From NCBI GenBank assembly GCA_012798485.1, contig JAAZND010000047.1, positions 1 to 9,448 on the forward strand: a stretch of 9,448 nucleotides of DNA. The letters are read 5' to 3'. Origin of the DNA: Candidatus Beckwithbacteria bacterium (GTDB taxonomy: Bacteria > Patescibacteriota > Microgenomatia > UBA1400 > UBA1449). The notes under the pieces are model-generated. The model was not told where the DNA came from. It made no database searches and was given only the letters and a program-made list of their open reading frames with translations. The position numbers and the translations under genes were made by a program. Each line of letters begins with the position of its first letter. Positions within the stretch are counted from its first letter, which is position 1. Shown one piece after another: positions 1 through 7,342 of this stretch.

Positions 1-895
1 AAATCTTATCATTTCTTTCTAAAAACTCTTCTTGAATGGTTCTATTAAATCTTTCAATATAGGCATTAATCTTTGGTGATCTAGGATAGATAAAGATGTG
101 ATCAATTTTTGTTTCCTCTTCTAGATACTTATGAAACCTACTTAAAAACTCAGAACCATTATCAGTCTGAATAGAATGAATGGGATAAGTGTAATTTTTA
201 ATAAAGTCCTTAAAACAATTATAGGTGTTTATGGATGATAATGATTTAACTTTATAAGCTTTAGCGTATTTAGTAAAGATATCTATGAAGCAATTAAAGT
301 AATGTTTTTCTCCATTAAGATAAAGAGTAATGGAATCAATCTCTATATAACCTGGAACTTTAATCTTAGGACATTTCTTAACCCTTTTTCTTTTAAAATG
401 ATTCTTTCTTTTCACCTTAAGATAATTGCCTTTATCAAAGAAATAATGTCTTCTTTTAATGATTTTGCCTATGGTGGTAAAACTAATGGGTTTAAGATTT
501 AATCTATGACAATATTCATCTAAAAATACCTTAAGCTTGTATTTACTAATAGAACCATATTCTAACCTTACTGCTTTAATAAATTCCACAATTTGAGGAT
601 CAGTGATCATTCTTCTGGTAGTTTTTGGTCTAGTAGATTTAGGAATCAAACTATTAAGTTTATGATTTCCTTCATACTTTTTCTTCCAAAGATAAAGAGT
701 GCTTTTACTAATCTTAAATGCCTGACAAGTAGCTTTGTATCCATACTGGTAATAAAATGTCAGAATATGATAGCGATATTTAACTACGTCGCAAAGATCA
801 AAAGAAAAAGAGTTATTATATAGTTTCATGTAGGCTATATAATCACCTTTTTTCATTTTGGGAAGTAGATATCTGACTCTGTGAAAATCACTCAT
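1..895 (-). CDS. IS481-like DDE transposase, partial (C-terminus beyond left edge)
   Basis: Reading the minus strand from an ATG at 895 gives 298 uninterrupted codons that run off the window at position 1. The protein opens with a helix-turn-helix region (about residues 36-75, ending STLYLWKKKY) suited to binding the element's ends. An integrase-core (rve) catalytic domain follows, with the metal-binding DDE triad visible: D187 in EIDSIT, D245 in QTDNGSEF and E281 in NAYIERFNRT. The 35-residue D-E spacing is the DD(35)E pattern of the IS3/IS481 group. It would cut and join the ends of its own insertion sequence. The single-ORF layout with one HTH and no programmed frameshift favours IS481 over IS3. 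No Shine-Dalgarno precedes the start. The reading frame is intact as far as it is visible, so the element may be active. Only the last part of the protein and the far terminus are missing. Confidence 0.9.
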   Translation of the reverse strand, partial: MSDFHRVRYLLPKMKKGDYIAYMKLYNNSFSFDLCDVVKYRYHILTFYYQYGYKATCQAFKISKSTLYLWKKKYEGNHKLNSLIPKSTRPKTTRRMITDPQIVEFIKAVRLEYGSISKYKLKVFLDEYCHRLNLKPISFTTIGKIIKRRHYFFDKGNYLKVKRKNHFKRKRVKKCPKIKVPGYIEIDSITLYLNGEKHYFNCFIDIFTKYAKAYKVKSLSSINTYNCFKDFIKNYTYPIHSIQTDNGSEFLSRFHKYLEEETKIDHIFIYPRSPKINAYIERFNRTIQEEFLERNDKI

Positions 896-917
896 TGAAG
901 TTTTCAGTTTTCCAATA

Positions 918-935
918 TGTATCGCAACCTAGACA
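918..935 (-). repeat. Presumed outer terminal end of the IS481-like element
   Basis: Upstream of the transposase start, the minus strand reads TGTCTAGGTTGCGATACA from 935 inward. IS481/IS3-group elements usually begin with 5'-TG, often TGT, so this is the best candidate for the inverted repeat on the 5' side of the transposase gene. The matching repeat would lie left of the window, so neither the pairing nor a target-site duplication can be seen. The boundary is inference. The SGNH gene's promoter begins about 20 bases further on. Confidence 0.4.
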
Positions 936-954
936 GATGAATTAACAGATCTTA

Positions 955-963
955 TGTTATAAT
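955..963 (+). promoter_or_regulatory. Extended -10 promoter for the SGNH hydrolase gene
   Basis: TGTTATAAT is a perfect TATAAT with a TG one base upstream, the extended -10 form that can work without a -35 box. No good -35 is seen 16-18 bases upstream. Transcription would begin near 970, giving a leader of about 24 nt before the ATG at 994. It lies just outside the presumed IS terminus, so insertion may have removed or replaced an original -35 region. Confidence 0.5.
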
Positions 964-993
964 TTCTTAAGAAAAAAAACTATAACTTTTATT

Positions 994-1722
994 ATGATTT
1001 TAGTTCAAGATATTAAACAAACCTTACTTAAAACTTCTAAATACTGGATTGTTTTTACAGGCGATTCAATTACCAGCTGTGAATGGGTGCATCCCAATTG
1101 GCGTGATATAGTTATTTATGTTTTACAGGATTGATTAACTAAAGTTTTAGATAGTGATTGGAAAACAGCTGAATGGGGAATTAAGGGTTTTAATTTTGCT
1201 TATGATGGAGCCACCACCGATGATATTTTGACTAAAATTGATGATCTTTTTATACTCAAACCCAATTTAGTGATTAGTCTTATGGGTGGCAATGAACCGA
1301 CTTTTAAAATCAGTGTCAATAAATATGTTCAAAATTTAAATTTAATCACAGATCAGATTATCGCTAAAGGAATTCAAGTAGTTTGGTCTAGCACAATTCC
1401 AGGAGGATTTGGCTCAAATAAAAATAATGAATATAAGCCATATGCTCAAGCCTTTTTGCAAATTCCTGATAAAAAGAATCTGATGAAGATTGATATGTTT
1501 CATCTTTATAAACAGTTTCCTTTAGAAAGAATTTTTACATTTAAATCTGAAGAAAATCCGATTGAAGGAATAAAGCAAGGTGAACCAGATTTACAGCATC
1601 CTAACCAGCTTGGCAATGCTTATATTGCCAAAGTAATTTTGGAAAAAGTTTTTAATATTTCTTTTAATCCAGAACTTTATATTAATAATACTTTAGCTGG
1701 AGAGAAATATCCGAGGTTTTAG
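994..1722 (+). pseudogene. SGNH/GDSL-family hydrolase interrupted by an in-frame TGA
   Basis: From the ATG at 994 one frame of 242 codons runs to a TAG at 1720-1722. It is broken only by a TGA at codon 47 (1132-1134). Sequence on both sides belongs to one SGNH hydrolase, a family of Ser-Asp-His esterases, lipases and carbohydrate deacetylases. Block I is FTGDSITS with nucleophile Ser25. A glycine sits in the GFNFAYDGATT region near residues 66-74. Block III is GGNEP (about 98-102), and block V is DLQH with Asp199 and His202. The stop separates Ser25 from the Asp/His, so neither fragment could be catalytic without readthrough. The downstream open stretch begins only at a TTG (1228) inside the fold, which is not a credible independent start. 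No signal peptide is seen, so the enzyme was probably cytoplasmic. Its substrate is unknown. The alternatives are a recent nonsense mutation, a sequencing error, or stop-codon readthrough. Confidence 0.8.
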
Positions 1723-4255
1723 TTTTCTCTTTATTATAATAAAAAATTCTTTTCCCTATTTCTACACAAACCAAGTAACAAAGCACAATCGCAATTAAAG
1801 TTAAAATGGTGGTAGTTGGTAAAGGCATGAGGTTAAATAACTGACCAACTACAGTATATGGAATGATCCAACCAATCAGTGTTGCAAAAATAGTAGTTGA
1901 GAATAAATATTTACTTGGTCGGCTTTGAATAAAAGGTAATTTTTTAGTTCTAATAATATGAATCACTAGAGTTTGCGTAGCCAAAGATTCTATAAACCAG
2001 CCTGTTTGAAAAGCGTTAGGCATGTTGGCAAAAGTATGATAGAGCACATAAAAAGTAATAAAATCAAAAAAAGAACTAATCGGCCCAAAAATGAGCATAA
2101 AACTACGAATAAGATGTATATCCCATTTTTTTGGTTCTTGTAAATATTCTTTGTCTACATTGTCAGTAGGAATACTAATTTGAGAGATATCATAAAGGAA
2201 ATTATTAAGTAAAATTTGGATTGGGAGCATGGGTAAGAAAGGTAAAAATAAAACTGCGCCCAAGACTGAGAACATGTTCCCGAAATTAGAGCTTAAACCC
2301 ATCATAATATATTTCATGGTGTTGCCAAAGATTTTTCTGCCTTCTATAACTCCATCTGTTAACTCAAGTAGATTTTTATTGGTCAGGATAAAATCAGCTG
2401 ATTCCTTAGCAACATCAACAGCATTACTGACAGAGATGCCAACATCAGCGCTTTTTAAAGAAGGAGCATCGTTGATGCCGTCTCCCATATAGCCCACAAT
2501 ATGGCCAGCTTTTCTCAAAGCATTGATCACTCTATTTTTTTGCGCAGGAGAAAATCTGGCAAAAATAGTATTTTTTTGTGCCCTAATGCTGAGCTGATGA
2601 TCGTTGAGATGATTGATCTCATATCCAAGCATAATGCCTTTAATTTTAATTCCTGCATCTTCACAAACCTTTTTGCTGACTAACTCGTTATCACCAGTGA
2701 TAACTTTGATTTCGATGCCAATATTCTCCAGTTGTAAAATAGCGTTTTTGACATGAGTTTTGACTGGATCAAGAAAAGCAGTGAAACCCAAGAAAGTTAA
2801 ATCTTCTTCTTCGTCTTTTTCATAAATAGCCTTCTTTTTACTTAGAATTTTGACAGCAAGCGCCAAAACTCGATAGCCATTGGCGCTTAACTCCTCATAT
2901 TGTCTGATAAAAAGTTTGCGTGATTCTTTATCAAATTTGTAAATCTGATCTTTAATTTCATAATTTTTACTTTTATTAATGATTGATTCAGGAGCTCCTT
3001 TAGTAATGAGTAAATGATCATGACCTTTTTTGACAATCACACTCATTCTTTTTCTTTCAAAATCAAAAGGAATTTCGTCAATTTTTTCATAAGTGCTGAT
3101 ATTAACTTTTTCATAATTTTTGACTGCGTCATCCAAAGGATTATTGATACCGGTTTGTAAAAAGCTATTGAGATAAGCCATTTCGAAAATACGATGATAA
3201 TGATTGCCCATAAGATCAAGATATTTTACAAGTTCAATCTTATTTTCAGTGATAGTTCCGGTTTTATCAGTACAAAGAATATTCATACTGCCAAAAGAGG
3301 GAATAGTGTTAAGTTTTTTGACGATAACTCCCTTTTTGGACATAGCCAGTGCGCCTTTTGCCATATTAATAGTCATAATCATTGGTAAAAATTCTGGGGT
3401 TAAACCAACAGCAATAGCAATAGCAAAAGTTAAAGATTCAAAAAAATCTTGTTTAATAAGAGTATTAACGGTAAAAATGAAAATCACAAAGAGTAAAATA
3501 ATACGCAAGATGAAATTGCTAAAATTTTTAATTCCAATGGTAAAACCATTGTCTTCTTCTTGTAGCGAAAGACTTTGAGCAATGCTGCCAAATTCTGTTC
3601 TGCTGCCGGTATTAATAATTATTGCTTTGGCATTGCCAGTAATAACATTTGTCCCGCTGAAAATAATATTATCAAGTGAAGTAAGATCATCATCTTTGGT
3701 TTTGATTTTTTCATAAGTTTTTTCAATAGGTAATGATTCTCCAGTCAAAACCGATTGATTTACAAAAAAATCTTTGGCTTCAATCACTCTGGCGTCAGCA
3801 GGAATTAAGTCTCCGGCATTTAAAACGATCAAATCTCCTTGGCAAAGATGTTCGGCTTTGATTTTTTCTTCTTTTCCTTCTCTTATAACATTCGAATACA
3901 AAGCGACTTTTTCTTTAAGTTTTTCTGCTGCCTTGTTGGCCTTAAATTCCTGCAAAAAATTGAAACAAACACTAAACAAAACCATGGTAAGAACAATAAA
4001 ACCATTAATATGTTCACCAAGAGTAAAAGAAACCACTGAAACTGCAATTAAAATTAGAATTAAAGGATTAAGAAAGTTTTTAAAAAATTCTATCAAATAG
4101 TTTTTTTGTGGATGGACATTAATAAGGTTATAACCAAATTTTCGATGAAGCTCGGAAACTTTATGAGGATTTAATCCCTTTTCGGAGGTATCTAATTTTT
4201 TTAAAATTTCTTTTATCTCTAAATTAGCAAAAAGACTTAATTCATTTTTAAACAT
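1682..4255 (-). CDS. mgtA: MgtA-type magnesium-translocating P-type ATPase
   Basis: This is an 857-residue P3B-type ATPase that uses ATP hydrolysis to drive Mg2+ entry across the cytoplasmic membrane. Domains in order are an N-terminal cation-ATPase region (1-55) and a first membrane pair (about 62-100). The actuator domain follows with TGES at 171-174. The next membrane pair (about 245-295) carries VGLTPE (283-288), which is characteristic of MgtA/MgtB. The phosphorylation site is DKTGT (Asp330). The nucleotide domain has KGAPES (419-424), and TGDN (520-523) and GDGINDAP (591-598) are present. The C-terminal membrane domain includes SSNFGNMFSVL, FLPMLPIQ and NFLYDISQ, all close to MgtA. Length is near the family norm of about 900, and every catalytic motif is intact. 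It is the last gene of a three-gene minus-strand cluster, 44 nt after the preceding stop. Its 3' end overlaps the convergent SGNH gene by 41 bp. No Shine-Dalgarno and no Mg2+-sensing leader are evident. Confidence 0.95.
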   Translation of the reverse strand: MFKNELSLFANLEIKEILKKLDTSEKGLNPHKVSELHRKFGYNLINVHPQKNYLIEFFKNFLNPLILILIAVSVVSFTLGEHINGFIVLTMVLFSVCFNFLQEFKANKAAEKLKEKVALYSNVIREGKEEKIKAEHLCQGDLIVLNAGDLIPADARVIEAKDFFVNQSVLTGESLPIEKTYEKIKTKDDDLTSLDNIIFSGTNVITGNAKAIIINTGSRTEFGSIAQSLSLQEEDNGFTIGIKNFSNFILRIILLFVIFIFTVNTLIKQDFFESLTFAIAIAVGLTPEFLPMIMTINMAKGALAMSKKGVIVKKLNTIPSFGSMNILCTDKTGTITENKIELVKYLDLMGNHYHRIFEMAYLNSFLQTGINNPLDDAVKNYEKVNISTYEKIDEIPFDFERKRMSVIVKKGHDHLLITKGAPESIINKSKNYEIKDQIYKFDKESRKLFIRQYEELSANGYRVLALAVKILSKKKAIYEKDEEEDLTFLGFTAFLDPVKTHVKNAILQLENIGIEIKVITGDNELVSKKVCEDAGIKIKGIMLGYEINHLNDHQLSIRAQKNTIFARFSPAQKNRVINALRKAGHIVGYMGDGINDAPSLKSADVGISVSNAVDVAKESADFILTNKNLLELTDGVIEGRKIFGNTMKYIMMGLSSNFGNMFSVLGAVLFLPFLPMLPIQILLNNFLYDISQISIPTDNVDKEYLQEPKKWDIHLIRSFMLIFGPISSFFDFITFYVLYHTFANMPNAFQTGWFIESLATQTLVIHIIRTKKLPFIQSRPSKYLFSTTIFATLIGWIIPYTVVGQLFNLMPLPTTTILTLIAIVLCYLVCVEIGKRIFYYNKEKTKTSDISLQLKYY

Positions 4256-4299
4256 AATTTAATTTAATACTGAAAACATAATTTTCGCAATCACTTTTC

Positions 4300-4779
4300 T
4301 TAAAGTTCAAAATAATAGATTAATGATTTAATAACTTTTTGCCTGACTTCTTCATTGGGGAATTGAAGATTGATTTTGGGACTTAAAGCTATATCGCTTT
4401 TTTCCTTCATCTCGTTGAACCATTCTTCTCTTCTGGTAGCGAGGGGTTTGATTTTAGTTAAAAGTTCCTGTTTATTTAATTCTTTAAGAGTAAATTTTTC
4501 CTTATCAATAATAAGTTCTTTTTCTTTAAGCTCATAAACAATTTTCTTTTCATAATCCGAATAAGAGAGAATAATAAAAAAGATCAAAAAAGAAGTAAAA
4601 AAACAGAAAGCTAACCAGTAGGCAAAAATTTTGTCAACAAAAAAATAAGTCGGAGCAAAAGCAATGATAGTTATACCAAGAACAATTGGCATTTTAAAAA
4701 GCAAATAAAAAGCCATATTTGGTTTATCAAGATATTTAATCCACATGATTTGATATGGGTCAGTGCTATTTTTTAGCAT
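4300..4779 (-). CDS. Hypothetical protein with two membrane segments and a charged C-terminal domain
   Basis: I do not recognise this 159-residue protein. A short polar N-terminus (1-29, including the aromatic-rich DPYQIMWIKYLDKP) leads into two closely spaced hydrophobic segments at about 30-47 and 51-71. A soluble, lysine/glutamate-rich region of about 85 residues follows (YEKKIVYELKEKELIIDKEKFTL onward), with predicted strand-like then helical character. There is no signal peptidase site and no cysteine pair. The hairpin topology puts both termini on the same side, probably the cytoplasm. It sits between the thioredoxin-like lipoprotein (38 nt upstream) and mgtA (44 nt downstream), so co-transcription and a link to the membrane or magnesium transport are possible but unproven. 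The ATG is preceded by an A/T-only stretch with no Shine-Dalgarno. Codon use and composition match the neighbours, so the ORF is very likely real. Confidence 0.75.
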   Translation of the reverse strand: MLKNSTDPYQIMWIKYLDKPNMAFYLLFKMPIVLGITIIAFAPTYFFVDKIFAYWLAFCFFTSFLIFFIILSYSDYEKKIVYELKEKELIIDKEKFTLKELNKQELLTKIKPLATRREEWFNEMKEKSDIALSPKINLQFPNEEVRQKVIKSLIYYFEL

Positions 4780-4817
4780 AGTTTTAGTTTAAAAGAAAAA
4801 AGTGAAGATTGCTATCT

Positions 4818-5171
4818 TTATTTGGTTTTAAGATAGTCAATGATTGGCTGATCGCCGATTAAACATTGTCCATTTTCATAAAGTAGAGGTACACCAATAT
4901 TATTCTGATCAAGTTTACATTCTGTTGCCACTTTTTGTAAGATTTTCTGGTTATCTTTATTTTCATAAACTTCCAATTCCTGAATAGGTAATTTTTCCAT
5001 CAGTTTATTTTCTATAATATAGTCGGTGACGATTTTACAGTGTGGACAAGTACTCCCATAAAAAATTGTAATTTTGCCATCAAGGATATTTTGAGTGGTT
5101 GCATTATTTTTGATACATGAAGTTAGGAAAATAAAACAGCAGATAAGAATCAAATATTTGAAAATTTTCAT
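4818..5171 (-). CDS. Thioredoxin/glutaredoxin-fold lipoprotein with CPHC motif
   Basis: This is a 117-residue protein. A basic start and hydrophobic core end in the lipobox LTSC (16-19), so Cys19 should be lipidated and the protein anchored outside the cytoplasmic membrane. The mature part has a thioredoxin-like fold. A strand (KITIFYG) leads to the redox motif CPHC (Cys42, Cys45), and GVPLLY supplies the cis-proline (Pro95). The tail GQCLIGDQPIIDYL resembles glutaredoxin-type domains. CPHC is the DsbA-type active-site sequence, so thiol oxidation or disulphide exchange in exported proteins is a reasonable role. Two further cysteines (Cys85, Cys103) lie outside the active site. The frame is open upstream to an ATG at 5213. 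I chose the ATG at 5171 because it begins a canonical lipoprotein signal and because the promoter lies within the longer version. It is the first gene of the cluster leading to mgtA. Confidence 0.85.
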   Translation of the reverse strand: MKIFKYLILICCFIFLTSCIKNNATTQNILDGKITIFYGSTCPHCKIVTDYIIENKLMEKLPIQELEVYENKDNQKILQKVATECKLDQNNIGVPLLYENGQCLIGDQPIIDYLKTK

Positions 5172-5177
5172 AATACT

Positions 5178-5205
5178 ATTGTAGCGGAAAAAGTTAAAAT
5201 GACAA
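5178..5205 (-). promoter_or_regulatory. Sigma-70-type promoter of the lipoprotein-mgtA cluster, apparently leaderless
   Basis: On the minus strand TTGTCA (5205-5200; 5 of 6 to TTGACA), a 16-base T-rich spacer and TACAAT (5183-5178; 5 of 6 to TATAAT) form a good vegetative promoter. Only six bases (AGTATT) separate the -10 from the ATG at 5171, so transcription should start at or within a base of the start codon. That gives a leaderless mRNA. The spacer and -10 share TTTTTCCGCTAYAAT with the promoter before the DUF2207 gene. Confidence 0.6.
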
Positions 5206-5248
5206 ATTTTCATTCAAGTGCTATTTTAGAGAAGTAGAAAATTATGTT

Positions 5249-5333
5249 ATTGCGAACACAGTGAAGCAATCTTGAGAATTGCTTCACTGCTTCATTTTTT
5301 CACTCCCTGTCTGTCAACAGGTAGACTTGCAAT
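5249..5333. repeat. REP-like palindromic element in the divergent intergenic region
   Basis: A perfect 12-bp inverted repeat, CAGTGAAGCAAT (5259-5270) and ATTGCTTCACTG (5278-5289), closes a 7-base loop. ATTGCGA (5249-5255) and TTGCAAT (5327-5333) flank it as an imperfect outer pair. A second small hairpin, CCTGT/ACAGG (5305-5309 and 5316-5320), lies within the span. The ATTGCGA...GAAGCAAT...ATTGCTTC...GCAAT vocabulary resembles dispersed REP-type palindromes found between genes in many bacteria, so other copies are expected in this genome. It fills most of the space before the helicase gene and could act as a transcript stabiliser or terminator. No U-tract directly follows the main hairpin, although a run of six T's occurs at 5295-5300. 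Confidence 0.6.
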
Positions 5334-5348
5334 GAAGTTTATCAATCT

Positions 5349-7307
5349 ATGGATTTTGCCAAAGTTTTAAACCAAGCCCAATTTCAAGCAGTAAGCACAA
5401 TAGATAAACCAGTTCTGGTGATTGCCGGCGCAGGCTCTGGTAAGACCCGCGTGATTGAATATAAAGTGCTTTATTTAATTGAACAGGGAATAAATCCGGA
5501 AAATATTTTACTACTGACTTTTACTCGTCGCGCTGCACGAGAAATGCTTGGCAGGGCTTGTAGTCATAATCCCAGATGCTCACAAATTGAAGGTGGGACT
5601 TTTCATTCTTTTGCCAATAAAATTTTGCGTAAGTTTGCCAAAAATGTTGGACTTGCCAATAATTTTATTATCCTTGATCAAAGTGATAGCAGTGAAGCCG
5701 TTGGTAAATGTGCTATTAAATTAGGTTTTAATGATAGTAAAAAAAAGTTTCCCCAAAAAGAAACCATGGCGGGAATTATCAGTAAATCTTTAAACAAAGG
5801 CATTTCTATCCAGAAAATCATGCAGGACGAATATGAGTATTTTTTGGAAACCTGGGAGGAAATTAAAAACCTAGCTCAGATTTACCAAAAATATAAAAGA
5901 GAAAATAATTATGTTGATTATGATGATTTACTTTTATATTTGAGGCTTTTATTACAAAATCTAGATTTTAGAAATTATCTCAATCAAAAATACCATTACT
6001 TAATGGTGGATGAATTTCAAGATACCAATAAACTGCAGGGCGATATTACTTATCTTCTTGCTAAAGATCATCAAAAAGTGATGATTGTGGGTGATGATGC
6101 TCAGAGCATTTATGGCTTTAGGGGTGCTAATCATGATAATATTTTGAGTTTTCCTAAACAGTTTCCAGATTGTCAGATTATTAAGCTTGAACAAAATTAT
6201 CGTTCTACGCAAAAAATTCTTGATTTAGGCAATACAGCTCTATCTAATATGCAGAAAAAATTTGAAAAAGAATTGAAATCAAGTAGCCATGATCATGGAA
6301 CTAAACCCAAACTTTTACTTTTTAAGAATGCTCAGGATGAAGCCGAATGGATTTGTCAAAAAATTATTCAACTGAAAGAAGAAGGAGTTGATTATTATAA
6401 ACAGGCTGTCTTATTTCGTAATGCTTATATCTCAATTGCTGTGCAGGCTGAGCTGAGTAAGTACAATATTCCTTTTCAGATGTTTGGTGGCATGAAATTT
6501 TATGAAACCGCTCATGTTAAGGATTTACTTTCTTACCTTAAAATTTTAGTTAATTTCAAAGATGAGCTGTCATGGTCAAGAGTTTTACAGCTTTTGCCTA
6601 AAATTGGACCTAAAAGCGCAGATAAAATAACTGATTTAATTAATCAAACAGCTACTTTAGCGGAAGCCTTAGAGATCTTACAAGCGAGTGATTATAAATT
6701 CGAATTAAGAAAATTAATCAAAGTTTTGCAAGAAATTAATGATCATGATTTATCGGTTGGTGAAACTATGCAAGCAATGATTGCTTACTACAAAAATATT
6801 ATAAAAACTAAATTTGATGACTGGCAACTTAGGTTAAGCGATCTGGAAAGTTTAGTTATTGTAGCAGAAAATTATCGCTCTCTTTCAAGTCTTTTGGCAG
6901 ATTTTGCTTTAGAGCCACCTCAGCAAGGAGTTGCCGGTTTTGAAGATGGAAAGAGTGATGATCAAAAACCGATTACACTTTCGACTATTCATTCAGCCAA
7001 AGGACTGGAATGGGAAGTGGTTTTTCTTATCGGGATGATAGAAGGAGTTTTGCCAAGCAAATTTAGCTTGAAAAATTCGGAACAACTTGAGGAAGAACAT
7101 CGTTTGTTTTATGTGGCTATTACGCGGGCTAAAAAATATTTATTTTTGACCATGCATCATGTGGGTAGAAATGCTGGTATTTTCCAATTTAATCGTTTGT
7201 CGCGTTTTGTCGAAAATAGCAGTATTTTAAGAAAACTGGAACAGGAGTATATTGGCCAGGAAAATAATTTTAATGATTTTGACGTGATGCAGGATTTGCC
7301 TTTTTAA
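5349..7307 (+). CDS. UvrD/PcrA/Rep-type superfamily 1A DNA helicase
   Basis: This 652-residue ATP-dependent 3'-5' DNA helicase probably acts in repair, in removing proteins from DNA, or in replication restart. All core SF1A motifs are visible: the Q motif LNQAQFQAV (7-15), Walker A AGAGSGKT (26-33, Lys32), motif Ia TFTRRAAREM (57-66), Walker B VDEFQDTN (220-227), motif III GDDAQSIYGFRGA (248-260), motif IV QNYRST (282-287), motif V TIHSAKGLEW (546-555) and motif VI VAITRAKK (589-596) with Arg593. KIGPKSADKI (418-427) is a helix-hairpin-helix-like patch in domain 2B. It is somewhat shorter than PcrA/UvrD (about 720), with a short C-terminal tail ending MQDLPF. No AddA-type nuclease domain is present. 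Symbols uvrD, pcrA and rep cannot be separated from sequence alone. The ATG at 5349 places the Q motif at the usual distance. No clear Shine-Dalgarno or promoter is seen, and the REP-like element lies just upstream. Confidence 0.94.
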   Translation: MDFAKVLNQAQFQAVSTIDKPVLVIAGAGSGKTRVIEYKVLYLIEQGINPENILLLTFTRRAAREMLGRACSHNPRCSQIEGGTFHSFANKILRKFAKNVGLANNFIILDQSDSSEAVGKCAIKLGFNDSKKKFPQKETMAGIISKSLNKGISIQKIMQDEYEYFLETWEEIKNLAQIYQKYKRENNYVDYDDLLLYLRLLLQNLDFRNYLNQKYHYLMVDEFQDTNKLQGDITYLLAKDHQKVMIVGDDAQSIYGFRGANHDNILSFPKQFPDCQIIKLEQNYRSTQKILDLGNTALSNMQKKFEKELKSSSHDHGTKPKLLLFKNAQDEAEWICQKIIQLKEEGVDYYKQAVLFRNAYISIAVQAELSKYNIPFQMFGGMKFYETAHVKDLLSYLKILVNFKDELSWSRVLQLLPKIGPKSADKITDLINQTATLAEALEILQASDYKFELRKLIKVLQEINDHDLSVGETMQAMIAYYKNIIKTKFDDWQLRLSDLESLVIVAENYRSLSSLLADFALEPPQQGVAGFEDGKSDDQKPITLSTIHSAKGLEWEVVFLIGMIEGVLPSKFSLKNSEQLEEEHRLFYVAITRAKKYLFLTMHHVGRNAGIFQFNRLSRFVENSSILRKLEQEYIGQENNFNDFDVMQDLPF

Positions 7308-7342
7308 ACTTCTGGTTGCTGCAAATCTTTTAATTTTTCCGC

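Noticed and set aside
302..823. Plus-strand ORFs of 66 and 76 codons.
   Set aside because: They lie opposite the transposase gene, which has clear motifs; they are antisense shadows.
994..1722. Alternative genetic code (UGA=Gly or Trp) suggested by the in-frame TGA.
   Set aside because: Genes of 857, 652 and 593 codons contain no internal TGA, use TGG for Trp and use ordinary GGN glycine codons throughout, so a reassigned code would be expected to show many more cases.
1228..1722. A separate 164-residue gene starting at 1228.
   Set aside because: The start is a TTG in the middle of the SGNH fold, and the same frame continues upstream with the nucleophile motif. It is the downstream part of the broken gene.
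1730..1743. Palindrome TTTATTATAATAAA as a terminator between the convergent genes.
   Set aside because: It contains only A/T pairs and lies within MgtA coding sequence (FYYNK). Chance is likely in such AT-rich DNA.
2229..4100. Several plus-strand ORFs of 60-124 codons.
   Set aside because: All are antisense to the mgtA gene, whose motifs are continuous through the region.
4800..4816. Hairpin AAGAT-AGCA-ATCTT with following T-rich bases after the lipoprotein stop, as a terminator.
   Set aside because: The stem has only five pairs and one G-C, and the next gene follows 38 nt later on the same strand, so it is too weak to call.
6000..6212. Minus-strand ORF of 70 codons.
   Set aside because: It is antisense to helicase motifs II-IV and shows no family features.
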